Assembly: GCA_030704615.1 (NCBI GenBank)
Contig: CM060733.1
Location: forward strand, 14,632,001-14,696,000
Reading direction: 5' to 3'
Origin: Takakia lepidozioides
Lineage: Eukaryota; Streptophyta; Takakiopsida; Takakiales; Takakiaceae
DNA length: 64,000 nucleotides
The position numbers and the translations under genes were made by a program. The notes beneath the pieces are model-generated. The model did no database searches and was not told where the DNA came from. It saw only the letters and a list, made by a program, of their open reading frames with translations. Shown here piece by piece: positions 33,501 to 45,790 of this stretch; the first letter of the stretch is position 1, and each line of letters opens with the position of its first letter.

Positions 33501-34215
33501 GACACAATGATAGGAGACTTTGCGGTAGTACCTTGTAATCTTTTCATCTCCTCTACTAGTGTGTTGTTACATTATGTCCACCCTGGGTTTAAGAAAACTC
33601 ATTCTGGAATAAGTCCCCTATTTGCAGTTTGCCCTGTGTTCTAAACATGCACCTGACCTGCTGGCAATCGAAAACAATTGTTGTAGGATATAGGGGAGTA
33701 ATCTTTAATTCAACTCCCTTCACCGTTTGTTCATGTGTCCTTGGCTCAAAGTTCTGCAAAAATTGTAACATGTACTGTCTATGGTGTAGTGTCCCATCTA
33801 GGCTTGCAATCCTTCCAATCTCAGCTCTCCAGTATCTTATCGCATGTGGGGTGCCATCGTTGTTTCTGCAGAATTGTGGTGCTCACCCTGATTTCTCCAT
33901 TCCTCTCCTCTCTTCATTTAGACTCACAGAACTGCGTTTTGCTGTAACAACTGACAGGAATGCTGGTAGGCACAAAGCATAAACGTATGGTTTTGCCGCA
34001 GAAAGCTATGGGTAATTTTTGTAAGCCTGCGGGGTGGCTTGCAAGCATTGCTCAAGAGAAAAGCTCTGCTCTGTCCTTTCGTGTCTATGCCACTGCGTAA
34101 GTAATATTGCGAGCGTATAGTCTGTTAGTTCCTCCATAGTTTCCAAGTTATAGCATTTATGGCCTGTCCTGTCGAGACGCCCGTTACTCAGAACGACGCC
34201 GCCTCTTGCGCTCAA
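30572..34215 (-). pseudogene. Accessory coding region of copy A
   Basis: It holds the same accessory blocks as copy B: a METMEELTDYTLAILL-type start (34,006-34,215), the NFEPRT...VKGVEL block (33,589-33,771), the coiled-coil region (31,941-32,714), PPKTPAAREYSRAM and the IMRIWLPVATRTKVLPNNRH region (31,302-31,782), then YYAACFLVRYH and the RRGSPMPERLPRYQPPEG tail (30,572-31,290). It is split into many frames, mostly by single-base indels in homopolymer runs. Confidence 0.6.
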
Positions 34216-34937
34216 TTTCCCTCCATTTTCTTGATCCTTTCTCTGGTTTTCTATTGGCTGTATCCGCTGTGACTGGATTTAAATTTTATCTTCTTTAGTG
34301 GACTTTCCCTCTTGGATAGTCCACTAGGATCACACATGTGACAAGAATTCGGCTTTTCTGTACTTGCCGTTCGTTCCGTTTCCCTTTTTCCGTACTCATT
34401 AATGGGCCTGCTTTCATCCCTTTTGACGGCCGTTCTTGTCTCTTTCTTTTTGACACCTGTCCTTGCACTTCATTCTCTGCTGTGTGTCGCGCCCTGACCT
34501 CCACGTGTCTATTTTTAAAGTAATTTCCGTTTCCTCTTCCGTCATCATTTTCCTGAAGTTATTATGTGTCCACTTGTCACTGATTCTATGGATGTGTAAC
34601 TTTAGTAGGCTGTGTTGAGCTGTGACAGGCTGTGTCATACTGTGTTACCTGTGATAGGCTGTGATGCACTGTGGTAAGCTGTGATAGGCTGTGACACGCT
34701 GTGGTAGGTTGTTATAGGCTGTGATAGGCTGTGTTTTGCCTGTGATAGGCTGTGTTTCGTGATGGGCTGTGTAGGCTGTGTCAACTGTGATTGTGTCACC
34801 CCCATGGTCATATATGCTGGGCCTAGCGACAAGTGTTCCATACTCCGTTCGTAACACTGGTGCAGCCCGTGACTGCTCTTGCGGTTCAACATGCAAATCA
34901 TGCTGCAGGGGTTTGTCATGGATACCACTGTACCCCT

Positions 34938-37900
34938 TCAACTTATTTGCATTGACTCTTCCCAGCATTTCTTTGTTAATGGTTTGTAACATGGCGGTTT
35001 GTTATCATACATCTTTTGTATGACATAAGGTCCTTTCCACGGTGATTTAAGCTTAGAAGCTTGAATCTTTCCTTTCTTCTGCAACCATAGAACCAAATCC
35101 CCCGTCTTAAAAGTCTTTAACTTGCCTTCATCAAACTGTTCCTTTCGCTTCATCTGAATTCTGGTCATATTATCAGCTGCATCAGCACGTACTTCTTCCA
35201 CATGGTATAATTCATGTTTCCTGACCTTGATGGAGTCTTGCAATTCCATTCTTTTTCCCCACTCCGTTCTCATGGTAGGTAACAGGAATTCCACTGGAAG
35301 TAAGGCTTCCATACCATAAACTAATTGGAATGGTGTATACTTAGTGGTGACTTTATATGAAGTCCTGTATGACCATAAAGCTGTCAGCAGCTTTGTATCC
35401 CAATCCGTTCTGTTTGCATTGACTATCTTAGCCAAGATAGTACATAGTATTTTGTTGGTAGCCTCTGCCTGCCCATTACCCTGCGGGTAATATGTTGTAC
35501 TCTTTCTATGCACAATCATAAACTCTTTAGTCAACAACTCAATGGTCTCATTCATGAAGTGACTTCCTTGATCACTGATAAATTCTAAGGGACAGCCAAA
35601 TCGTGTAAGTATGTTCTCGTACAGGAACCTTGCTGTGGACTTGGCTGTGTTGTCCCTCAAAGCTTTAGCTTCCACCCACTTTGTAGTATATCAGTGGCTG
35701 TAATTATGTACCTGTTTCGTGTATTCTTGGATGGTGGATTAATTGGTCCAACAAAGTCTAGTCCCCATTCTGAAATGGTTCCGTAGGCATTGTAGGATGC
35801 AAGGCCATCCTTCCAGATCTCTGCAAAGGTCCTAGCCTCTGACATTCATCACACTTCTGACAATACTCATGTACATCTTTGAACAAGTAGGCACCAGTAT
35901 CCTGCGAGTAGTATCTTTTCTACTGGTAGTCTCTTCTCCAAAATGACCTCCAGCCACTCCTTTATGAACTTCCTCCAAGACTTTATTTACTTCATGGTGG
36001 TACAAGCATCGTTTTAGTACTCCATCAGGTCCTAACTTATACATTCTGCTTCCTACCATAGTATAAGGTAAAGCTTTGATAGCAATTCTCTTCCTCTGCT
36101 CCTTACCATAACTAGGTGGGCACTGACCATGAGCAAGGTAGTATCTGATTGGCCACTGCCAATCTAACCATTCATCTGCACTTCCTTGCACCTCCATTAC
36201 AAATAAACTCGCATCAGGTAACTGATCGTCCACTCCTGTGGCGGCCTCTCCTGTTGTTAGTCGTGACAAATGATCTGCCACAAGATGCAAACGGCCAGGC
36301 TTGTAAATAACCTCGAACTCAAACTCATGCAAGATTATTAACCACCTCGCTATCCTTCCACTTATCAAAGGTTTGTTCACCAGATATATCAGAGCCTGGT
36401 GATCCACATAAAACATAAACTTTCTTCCCAATAGGTAATGCCTGAATTTCTTGACTGCATAAATCATTGCCAATGCTTCTCTTTCCGTTGTGCTATAGTT
36501 CCTCTCAGCACTGTTCATCAACGGCTAGCATAGTACACAGGTGAATCTATATTTCCCTGTAACATTCTGGGCTAACACCGCACCCAACGCTTCTCCTGAT
36601 GCATCGCATGAACATGAAATACTACATGCCAGTGAGGGTTAATCAGCACAGGTGTAGTTGTTACTGACAGTGTAAGTTCCTCAAAACGCCTGTTGACATT
36701 CAGCTGTCCAGGCAAACACTGCATCTTTCTTCAGAAGCTTGCTCAATGGTGCTGCTATTGTGCATACTACCTTTTGACAAATCTTCTGTAATAACTGGTT
36801 TGCCCAAGGAATCTCCGTAGACTTTTAACATTCACTGGTGGTGGAGAGGCTTTAATGGACTCTGTCTTCCTGGGATCCACAAGGAGTCCCTTCTTACACA
36901 CAATGTGTCCCAGAAGCACCCCTGAGTTCACACAGAAAGTACACTTCTCTGGATTCAGGCCCAGACCTCTCATCCTGCATCTGGCCAAACATAACTCCAA
37001 TTTATGCAAGTGCTCACTCTTAGAGCTGTACACACTGAAATCATCCAAGAATACCTGCATGAAATCATCCAGATACTCATGAAAAGATTCACTTATCACT
37101 CTCTGAAAGGTCGCTGGTGCATTACAAAGTCCAAAGGGCATGACTTTGTATGCATAAGCCCCCAGTCTGTGATGAAAGCTGTTTTCCCTTGGTCTTCTTC
37201 TGCCACTTGCACTTGATTATAACCACTGAAGCCATCCATGAATGAGTACATCTCATGGCCTGCCACAGTGTCTAATACTGCTTCTGTGAATGGCAAAGGG
37301 AAAGGATCTTTCTTCGTACAAGCATTCAGCTTCTTATAGTTCACACATACTCTTAGTTTGCCATTCTTCTTGGGAACTATAACAATGGGTGACAACCAAG
37401 TTGTATACTCTATTGGGTATATAAACTTAGCCTCAGCCAACTTCTTTATCTCTTCTCCAACCTTCTGTGCGTAGTTGGGATTCATTCTATACCTCGCCTG
37501 CTTGATTGGTACTGACCCTGGTTCCAGTTCAATCTTATGCTGACAGACTTCAGGTGGTATCCCTTTTAGATCCTCATAGCTCCAAGCAAATACATCTCTG
37601 TATTTGATGAACAAGCTTTTAGCTTCTTCGAAGAATTCGGCTCCAAATCAGCTCCTACTTTCACCATCCTCGGTTCCTCCTTAGTTCCCACATTTACTTC
37701 TCACCTGCTCATCAGCTGTGATTGTCCAACCAGTCACCACTTCATCCTGTAAGCTCACAGTGGCTGGTTCTTCTAGGATTTCTATTTCTCCTTCTCTTCT
37801 TCATAGAAATGTGATGGGTAAATGCTGGTTTCCTCTTCAGTTGGTGTTGCTGTCACTACACCACAGCAGATACCTCTCAACAACTTAGGCTTTCCAGCCG

Positions 37901-38186
37901 CATCTGCAACCTGCTCCCACTCTGGGTGTGCAGCAAATAGGGTAGCTTCCTGCTCCTCATCCAGTCCTCCTCTCCAGTCATACTCTCTGACTCCTCGAGG
38001 TCTTCTTGTAGCAGGTAATCTACTAGATTTCTTTGTAATTTGTATCTCGTGTATCCCATTATGCACGGTTAGTAACTGAGAATTCCAGTCATGGAATACC
38101 CTGGCCTGTTTCAGCCACGGACGTCCCAATAATAAGGAGTAAGCCTCCATGACTTCATCCATTTTTAATACAGTTACTGTGATCAT
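34938..38186 (-). pseudogene. Copy A pol: reverse transcriptase, RNase H, integrase
   Basis: Three main frames: 37,096-38,186 (protease end and first RT half, with MDGFSGYNQV), 36,767-37,141 (MPFGLCNAPATFQRVISESF and VFLDDFSVYSS), and 34,938-36,521 plus 35,657-35,845 (RNase H and integrase, ISDQGSHFMNETIELL, GNGQAEATNKIL). The sequence is nearly identical to copy B. Frame breaks at about 36,520-36,770, 35,690-35,850 and 37,140 inactivate it. Confidence 0.8.
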
Positions 38187-38222
38187 AAAGAATTTTCTGT
38201 ATCTGTATCTTAACTCCTCTTA

Positions 38223-40912
38223 TTAATCCCAATGGCTGCACACTCTTTGATCTGCCATTGTTACTGTAAATGGGGCTGGTTTCATGTTACTTAGACCAAG
38301 CTTCTTCCTTAATTGGTCTGTCATGATATTTACTCCAGAACCACCATCTATCAGTACATCAGTTAGTTCTGTGCTTCCAATTCTCAATTGGATTACTGGC
38401 ATAGAATCATCAAAGTCCATGACTGGTTCTCGCCCTTCCGGCTTCACATTATAACTGGTCACCTTGCTGTTCAGGTCTGTGTTTCCTGTCTCTTGGGCAA
38501 TTCGATTGATTGCTTGATACAGCCTGTGCCTACAATAAGGTGCCACAGCTAATAGCTGTCCAATGGTAATTTCTGCTTTGGTCTGACATATTACTTCAGC
38601 CAAAGTCTCTTCATTACTTTGCATGTCTGCATCTTTTTTTCCTTTCTTCCTCACTCCCTTCTTTTTCTCCATCCGAATCAGAGGAATCTGCCACAGGAAT
38701 ATCAGTACTCTTTTGCATTTCCCTTATAGTATCTGCCACTTCCTTGTGCAGTTCCTTCTCATCTTTCCAAGTCTCTTCATCTTCAGGCATATCATTGCCA
38801 CTTCCAGTCTCATCTTCTTCCTCTTCTACTGGAGGTATTAGTTTGGCTTTACTTCTTGTTACTATCATTGTACTTACTTCTGGTACAACACATGGCCTAA
38901 CCATGTGAGCTGCCACCACTGGGCCCTCATTCACAGGAGCTCTCATCTCATTCTGGTGTCTTATCCAGAATGAACAGGCTGCCTTGCGATGTCCTGGCTG
39001 ATTACAATAGTAACATAGCTCTTCACCATTGGGTCCTCGCCCTTGGTCTGTTCTTGGATTATTTCTATAATCCTGATTCCCGGGCTGGTAATTCCCCCTT
39101 GGATTACCCTGATAGTTGCCTCTGGAATTTCCTTGGTAATTCCCTCTTGAATTACCTCTCCCTTCCATGCCATTGTTATAACCACCAGACCTACCATAGT
39201 GGTCCTGATCATTGTTTCTTCTTGGCTGGGGCTGCACCTGATGCACCCTTACTTGCCTAGGTTCTCTTGCAGCTGTCCTTCTGTTGTAGTAACAATTCTC
39301 AGTAGAATGGTTATCCATTTTACAGATAGTACAGTGTTTCTCCTTCATGTGGCATTCTGTGGTGGTATGGCCTTCATTCTGGCACTTTGCACACCATACA
39401 CCCTTCCTCCAATGTGTTGCAGCCTCTGTGGCATACTTCTTCAAGATTTCTTCCAATTTTTTTCATAGTTATCCCTCTTCAACTTCTCCTTTCTCTTACT
39501 CTTTTCTTTTAGTTCTTGCTCTTCTTCTTCATCTGACTCATCCTCAGAGTCCTCATCTTCTTTTTTCTCTCTCCTGAGCATTCCCAATTGCTCAATTCTG
39601 TTTGCAGTTTCAAATGCCTCCTCCACTGTATTATGGGGTAACATATCCACTTTCTTTTGCAACTCTGGTCTTACACTCACAAACCAATCCACTTTCTTTT
39701 GCAACTGGGCGCTGGTACTGCAGCCAGCTTTTTCATCATCAATTCCATCTTCTCCATATACTCTTCAACAGTTTCATGCTTCTTCTGCTTCAGCTGTTGT
39801 AAACTTCCATACACTTCATCCTCAGTTTTACTTGTCCTGAACCTATTTCGAAATGCTGTATTCAAGCCATTCCAGGTTAGGAAATGATTATCAGGGAATC
39901 TTGCATACCATTCACTTGCTTTCTTGATAAGTGAACAAGGAAACAGTCTCATCTTGGCATCATCGCCATTCTCATTGTTCACTATACACATGTGCTCAAA
40001 TTGGCTAATGTGTACATCGGGATCCCCTTTTCCTGAATATATTGGAAAGGGTGGTTTTGCCCGTGTTGGTTGTAACGCCATCTGTGGCCCTACCTTCTGC
40101 CCACTGACAGGTGCTGGCACCCTTGCTGGTGCTGGTCCTTCTGGACCTGTTGTTTTTGTGGTGGATCTTCCACCAAGTGGTGGCCCTTGAGCACTCCTTG
40201 CTTCTGGCCCCACGATATTCACAGTATTCCCAGCTTCAGTTGCACTACTTCCCACACTCCCTGTCCCCCCAGAGCCAGATCCAGGCAGCCCGCCTGATCC
40301 CCCTGAGCCGACACCTTCGTTGGCCTGTGATCCAAGTGCTCCACTTGATCCAGGTCCAACGGGTTGGGATGTCCTGGTTGTAGTCTCAACCTCAGCTGTT
40401 GGGTCTACTTCTTCATATTCTTCCTCTTCTAATTTCTTCTCTCTGTTTTCATCCTCCAAGTTCTGCCCTTGGGTTTCTTCTTCACTCATGTAACTCAACT
40501 GTAATGGTGTTGGAGAGTCTGAACTCTCCGTTGGCTCTGCCACATCCTCTTCTCCTTCTTCATCTTCTGCTTCAGAAACTGGAGTTCCTGCTTTTGGTGT
40601 TCCATGCCAACTCTTATCAAAGATTTCTGTCAAGTCTTTTATCCAAGGATGTACCTCAGATCTTTCACCTCGTGATTGATCTTCTTCCTGTACCAATTCC
40701 CTTAATCTTTCTTGCAAAGAAACAGAAGGAGTGGCATCCAACTCTAGTTCTTCCGGTATAGGTGATGCACTCTTTGATCTTGATGGTGTGAGAGGTCCAG
40801 ATGATTCCCCTATGTCTATTCCTCTCTCCCAAAGATATGGATAATTAGCTTTCAGATAGCTTTCTCTTTTTGCTGAATATCTCTGTCGTCTAGCTTCTCT
40901 TTCATCACTCAT
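38223..40912 (-). pseudogene. Copy A gag, zinc knuckles and protease
   Basis: The frame 39,677-40,912 is the gag: acidic, proline/glycine-rich N terminus, then PPFPIYSGKGDPDVHISQFE and EWYARFPDNHFLTWNGL (capsid). Frames 38,614-39,456 have three CCHC-type motifs (CAKCQNEGHTTTEC, CTICKMDNHSTENC, CYYCNQPGHRKAAC), and 38,223-38,672 has the protease LIDGGSGVNIMT. Frame changes separate the parts. Confidence 0.8.
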
Positions 40913-40933
40913 GTCCCATGTCTTTCATTTCTT

Positions 40934-41629
40934 TTAATGTGGCAATAACCAAAACTCTCTTCTGTAATATCTCTCGTATATGCCTGGGTTTCTTTCAAGC
41001 TTCAATGCACCCTTGGCTATACTTGAAGTCTCCGTTACCATATAACCATATGGCAAACAAGTCTGAAAAGCTGTTCTTGGTGTGAGTTTGATCCACAAAA
41101 TATCCTTTGGAATCCAATTCTTTACCAGTACAAGCTCTTCATGCATATGAGTATAAACATTCACCTTTCTTTCTTCCCAGCCTTCAAACTCTACTCGTTT
41201 AATGGATAGCAATGCTATCACATAAACCAATGTTGGTAACCAACGTGCTCTTCCTCTACAGGCTACCTGATAAATCTTTATCACTCCTTTCTCCAGACCC
41301 CATTCTGGATCAGCATCATGCACTCGTTTAAGAATATTTTCTTTACAACCGTCTGGCAATTCCAAGAACCTTTGAAAGAATTGTTTGGACAATCTTTCTT
41401 CCTTCGTTCCACAGGGAATTTGATTCACTTCAAATTCTTTAATGGTCCAACCACCATGATCCCACCAGATGCCTGTCACATCTGGTTGTTCATGTCCCAG
41501 GTCCCCAGTATGGTCGCCAAATGTCGCGCGGCTTTTACTCACCCATCCCTTCGCTATCCGAGGCGGAAACTCCAAGATAGAAGAGTTGGAAATCTCTAAG
41601 TACTCAGCCCGCGCAGAACAATCAGTCAT
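40934..41629 (-). CDS. 231-residue leader frame of copy A, spans LTR end and primer site
   Basis: The open frame begins in the LTR (MTDCSARAEYLEISNSSILE), crosses the LTR boundary and primer-binding site, and ends just before gag. It is almost identical to the equivalent frame of copy B (46,663-47,358), with visible changes such as LSKQFF versus LSKRFF. No known domain is recognised. Confidence 0.5.
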   Translation of the reverse strand: MTDCSARAEYLEISNSSILEFPPRIAKGWVSKSRATFGDHTGDLGHEQPDVTGIWWDHGGWTIKEFEVNQIPCGTKEERLSKQFFQRFLELPDGCKENILKRVHDADPEWGLEKGVIKIYQVACRGRARWLPTLVYVIALLSIKRVEFEGWEERKVNVYTHMHEELVLVKNWIPKDILWIKLTPRTAFQTCLPYGYMVTETSSIAKGALKLERNPGIYERYYRREFWLLPH

Positions 41630-42578
41630 GACCTACAGCTAGTGTATCATGGGGGTGTTTCCTATTTGTTTCCCTTTCCGCATTCATCTTAGCTACCTTA
41701 CCATTGATAATTAAGTATCAGTTTGCTTCATCAATCTATCGGTTTCCTTCACTCATCCATTCAATCCACAGCTTCACTCAGATCTCTCTACACAGTGTGA
41801 TTGTATCGTATAAGTATCAGATTATGATTTATCAGGTATCAGGCCGAAGCCATTGTGTCTCTAATCTGCTCTACAATATCACTACAGCTTTGCATATAAC
41901 AAGCATCTACTAATCCTCTTTCCTCCTTCACCGTGCTCTCCATCTTTGCTTCCGATCTCCGCTCCAGCCTGACTAAGAAGTCCTCCTCCGAATAATGATC
42001 CCCTCTTCATTCCCCGTTTTCCCTTTATCTTCCTATCCGCGGTTCTAACCGTTTCCCTCACTAACCGTCGTCTGTGAACTAACATGTTCCCTTCGCAGGT
42101 GTTGTTCCCCACAGTCGTTCCCTGTCCTACTCTTCGTTCCCTATGATCGTGACAGCTGTGTCAAGCTGTGACTGGCTGTGTGAAACTGTGACGGGCTGTG
42201 ACTGGCTGTGCGACTGTGTTTGGCTGTGTCGGGCTGTGACTGGCTGTGTGGCTGTGCCGGGCTGTGTCGGCTGTGTCGGCTGTGTCGGCTGTGTGGCTGT
42301 GTGGCTGTGACGACTGTGACGACTGTGACGGGCTGTGTTGGCTGTGTTGGCTGTGTGGACTGTGACGACTGTGACGATTGTGACGGGCTGTGTTGGCTGT
42401 GTTGGCTGTGTGGACTGTGACGGCTGTGTTGGCTGTGACGACTGTGACGGCTGTGTAACCCCCCTCTACAGTGCGCTGCTGTCACCCCTAAGGCTCCTGT
42501 TGGTCTCAGTCTGTGCAAAAATTAAGGGTACCCTACAGATCCCGTATAAGTGTCTAAGTCCCCTACAGTCCTCTAACA
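41522..42578 (-). repeat. 5' LTR of copy A
   Basis: About 1,057 bp. Its inner edge at 41,522 adjoins the primer-binding region (minus strand TTTGGCGACCATACTGGGGA). It contains a long CTGTG-based array at 42,150-42,460. Confidence 0.88.
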
Positions 42579-42583
42579 CGGCG

Positions 42584-42651
42584 CAGAGAGCAGCCCGAAG
42601 CGCAAAGGGTCCCCGGCAATTGGGGAGTCTTCTGGAGCAGCCAAGAAAAAG
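42584..42651 (+). pseudogene. Exon 1, downstream half
   Basis: With one copy of the CGGCG duplication retained, the frame continues as AESSPKRKGSPAIGESSG and then AAKKK, a second basic patch, and ends at AAG|GTGAAA (donor at 42,652). Exon 2 begins in the same phase at 45,175 after CTGCAG. Confidence 0.65.
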
Positions 42652-45174
42652 GTGAAATCTTTAAGACCCACATTTGTGTTTCGTTGCTGATATGAATATA
42701 GCCCACACAGGACATCTGCACCAGGCTGAAAGCACCGCAAACTGGAAGCTCAACAGTGTGCGGCAACGCACACTGTTGGGCCTACCAATTTGCTTGATTG
42801 TTCAGGTGCAAAACGCCCAAACTTGGGCACTACACCAGGTTCAATACAACCCAAATTGCAAGCTCAATCAGTGTGAGTTGGGCTGAACATTTCACTGTTG
42901 TTTCCGTCTGGATATCGGTTTTCCAGGATATGTATGTCAGGACGAGAGAACCCTTCAGTGGAACCTCAAACAGTGTGCGAGCTCTACATGTCACGGTTTT
43001 CTCCGTGTTGAATTCGGTATTTAGGGCACGTTTCTGAGGATGAAAGAATCCCTCACTGGCAGCTCAAACAGTGTGCGTTGACGCACACTGTTTGAGCTGT
43101 ACATGTCACTGTATTTTTGGTGTTAATTCGGACTTCCAGGGCAGGTTTATGATGATCAAATAACCATTCAGAGGCAGCTCAAACAGTGTGCGTTGGCGCA
43201 CACTGTTTGAGCTCTACATGTCACGGTTTTCTCCGTGTTGAATTCGGCATTTAGGTCACGTTTCTGAGGATGAAATAATCCCTCACTGGCAGCTCAAACA
43301 GTGTGCGTCAACGCACACTGTTTGAGCTCTACATATAAGTGTTTTTTCCAAGTTAAATTCGGACTTCCAGGGCAGGTTTCTGAGGATGGAAGAATCCCTC
43401 ACAGGCAGCTCAAACAGTGTGCATCAACGCACACTGTTTGAGCTGTACATGTCACTGTTTTTTTGGTGTTAAATTTGGACTTCCAGGGCAGGTTTATGAT
43501 GATCAAATAACCATTCAGAGGCAGCTCAAACAGTGTGTGTTGGCGCACACTGTTTGAGCTGAACATGTAAGTGTTTTTTCCGATTTAAATTCGACCTTTA
43601 AGGCACGTTTCTGAGGATGAAACAATCCCTCACTGGCAGCTCAAACAGTGTGCGTCAACGCACACTGTTTGAGCTGTACATGTCACTGTGTTTTTGGTGT
43701 TAAATTTGGACTTCCAGGGCAGGTTTATGATGATCAAATAACCATTCAGAGGCAGCTCAAACAGTGTGCATTGGCGCACACTGTTTAAGCTGAACATGTA
43801 AGTGTTTTTTCCGATTTAAATTCGACCTTTAGGGCACGTTTCTGGGGATGAATTAATCCCTCACAGGCAGCTCAAACAGTGTACGTCAGCGCACACTGTT
43901 TGAGCTGTACATGTCACTGTTTTTTTGGTGTTAAATTCGGACTTCCAGGGCAGGTTTATGATGATCAAATAACCATTCAGTGGCAGCTCAAACAGTGTGC
44001 GCCAATGCACACTGTTTGAGGTGAACATGTAAGTGTTTTTTCCGATTTAAATTCGACCTTTAGGGCATGTTTCTGAGGATGAAACAATCCCTCACTGGCA
44101 GCTCAAACAGTGTGCGTCAACGCACACTGTTTGAGCTGTACATGTCACTATGTTTTTGGTGTTAAATTCGGACTTCCAGGGCAGGTTTATAATGATCAAA
44201 TAACCATTCAGAGGCAGCTCAAACAGTGTGCGTTGGCGCACACTGTTTGAGCTGAACATGTAAGTGTTTTTTCCGATTTTAACTCGACCTTTAGGGCACG
44301 TTTCTGGGGATGAATTAATCCCTCACAGGCAGCTCAAACAGTGTGCGTCAACGCACACTGTTTGAGCTGTACATGTCACTGTTTTTTTGGTGTTACATTC
44401 GGACTTCCAGGGCAGGTTTATGATGATCAAATAACCATTCAGTGGCAGCTCAAACAGTGTGCGTTGGCGCACACTGTTTAGCTGAACATATAAGTGTTTT
44501 TTCCGATTTAAATTCGACCTTTAGGGCACGTTTCTGAGGATGAAACAATCCCTCACTGGCAGCTCAAACAGTGTGCGTCAACGCACACTGTTTGAGCTGT
44601 ACATGTCACTGTGTTTTTGGTGTTAAATTCGGACTTCCAGGGCAGGTTTATGATGATCAAATAACCATTCAGAGGCAGCTCAAACAGTGTGCGTTGGCGC
44701 ACACTGTTTGAGCTGAACATGTAAGTGTTTTTTCCAAGTTAAATTCGGACTTCCAGGGCAGGTTTCTGAGGATGGAAGAATCCCTCACTGGCAACTCAAA
44801 CAGTGTGCGTCAACGCACACTGTTTGAGCTGAACATGTCACACTGTTCGAACTCACCTTTTCACTTTTTTCATCCGAAATCGGCCGCATATCTTGGAGTT
44901 TACAATGAACACTTACCTGGGACAAGTAGGTGTTCAATGATCATTTACCTGGCAAGTGAAAAAGTGTGAGTCAACGCACACTGTTTGAGCCCACTTTTAC
45001 ATTGTCTTTTTCTGTGGAATTCGGCAACATGGGACATGTCTGTGAGGGTCAATGTACACTTACTTGGCAGCTTAAAATAGTGTACGTCAACGCACACTAT
45101 TTGAGCCCACTTTTTCATGCCTCAGCCGACGTTTCATGCCTCTCTAATATCAAGTTGAATGAACAACCCTGCAG
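42652..45174 (+). other. Intron 1 of the ParB/methyltransferase-like gene
   Basis: Donor AAG|GTGAAA at 42,652 and acceptor CCCTGCAG at 45,174, phase 0. At about 2.5 kb it is far longer than the other introns (about 95-150 bp) because it contains the hairpin tandem array. Confidence 0.6.
42740..45110. repeat. Tandem array of about 115-bp hairpin-forming units
   Basis: Roughly 19 units at about 115-116 bp spacing. Most have an inverted repeat: AGCTCAAACAGTGTGCG, a short loop (TTGG, TCAA or TGA), then CGCACACTGTTTGAGCT. Spacers alternate between two types, one with GAGGATGAA-AATCCCTCACTGGCAG and one with GATGATCAAATAACCATTCAG, giving a higher-order period of about 230 bp. First and last units are degenerate. 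Compensating loop changes are common while stems stay conserved. Confidence 0.88.
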
Positions 45175-45770
45175 GAGAAGACGCAAAGTGTGGCAGATGA
45201 GGTCCCTTCGGGTCAGGAGAAGGAGATAATTGTTGATGTGGACGATGAGTTCTATGAAAGCAAAGCCGCTGAGATGCTGGGGGGTCAGAAGGTAAACTCT
45301 CAGCTTGTGGTGCAAAGTATGCTTGCCCCGGGTGGGAGGTTGAAGATTCCCTTGTGTAGGTTGGTTTCCATGCCCGTCGTTCGTCCACCCCTCGTGAAGG
45401 ACATTCTCAAGCTGGAGGCCGAGTTTGTTCATGGGTATTTGGATGGATCCACAGTCTTTTACGTTTCTACTAGGGATTCCAAAGGTAATGAGCTCCTCGT
45501 GGATGACTCAATCGTGGACTCCTGGGACCCCATTTGGAGACAGCTGAACGAATCCTTCGAACTTCTTCTCTCCAGGAAACCTTCCACCCAGGCATTCTCG
45601 GGAAAGATGTTTCACGTTTGGGATGGGAACCACCGCTTGCTTGCATGGATGGCTGTCATTGGGAGGCTGCACTCACAGGAGGAAGAGTGACATTACTCTG
45701 TTTGATCGATGGTGCTGGATTGTGACAAGAACATGATGGGTCTTCTGACAGCAATGAATGATGTGAACAG
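45175..45770 (+). pseudogene. Exon 2, ParB-like domain, two in-frame stops
   Basis: It starts EKTQSVADEVPSG after CTGCAG. It contains KIPLCRLVSMPVVRP, EFVHGYLDGSTVFYVS and the DGNHRLLAWM block (45,622-45,651), which resembles the conserved G-x-R-R/N-H-R turn of ParB/sulfiredoxin-like domains. At 45,688 and 45,703 the frame has TGA, with sensible sequence (HYSV, then SMVLDCDKNMMGLLTAMNDV) continuing in the same frame; TGG and CGA are likely precursors. It ends at GTGAACAG|GTTGGTT. The start at 45,175 was chosen because the phase matches exon 1. Confidence 0.7.
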
Positions 45771-45790
45771 GTTGGTTTCTCATTCTACAT

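Larger units (their letters stand above)
29577..42578 (-). mobile_element. 13-kb Ty3/gypsy LTR retrotransposon, copy A
   Basis: The element is 13,002 bp and on the minus strand reads TGTTAGAGG ... CGTGACA. The 5-bp duplication CGGCG is at 29,572-29,576 and 42,579-42,583. LTRs are 41,522-42,578 (5') and 29,577-30,533 (3'). Internal order is leader frame, gag with zinc knuckles, PR-RT-RNase H-IN, then a long accessory region. It is almost a mirror copy of copy B, with more single-base indels. The large size and extra 3' coding region suggest the Tat/Athila-like (non-chromovirus) branch, an inference from layout. Confidence 0.9.

Noticed and set aside
39924-40761. Plus-strand frames opposite the copy A gag
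   Set aside because: Pure shadows of the conserved minus-strand gag; the same shadows occur opposite copy B.
42208-42655. Cysteine/glycine repeat proteins encoded by the CTGTG array
   Set aside because: Translation of a tandem repeat in an LTR; length varies between LTRs and no start context is conserved.
42740-45110. CRISPR-like array of palindromic repeats with spacers
   Set aside because: Spacers are themselves repeated (two alternating types), the units lie in a plant intron, and no cas-like gene is present; it is a satellite.
45688-45705. Selenocysteine recoding of the TGA codons
   Set aside because: Land plants lack the selenocysteine machinery, and two TGAs five codons apart at W and R positions fit decay.
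45680-45710. A short intron removing the two TGA codons of exon 2
   Set aside because: No GT-AG pair of usable length spans them, and the sequence between and after the stops reads naturally in the same frame; point mutation is simpler.
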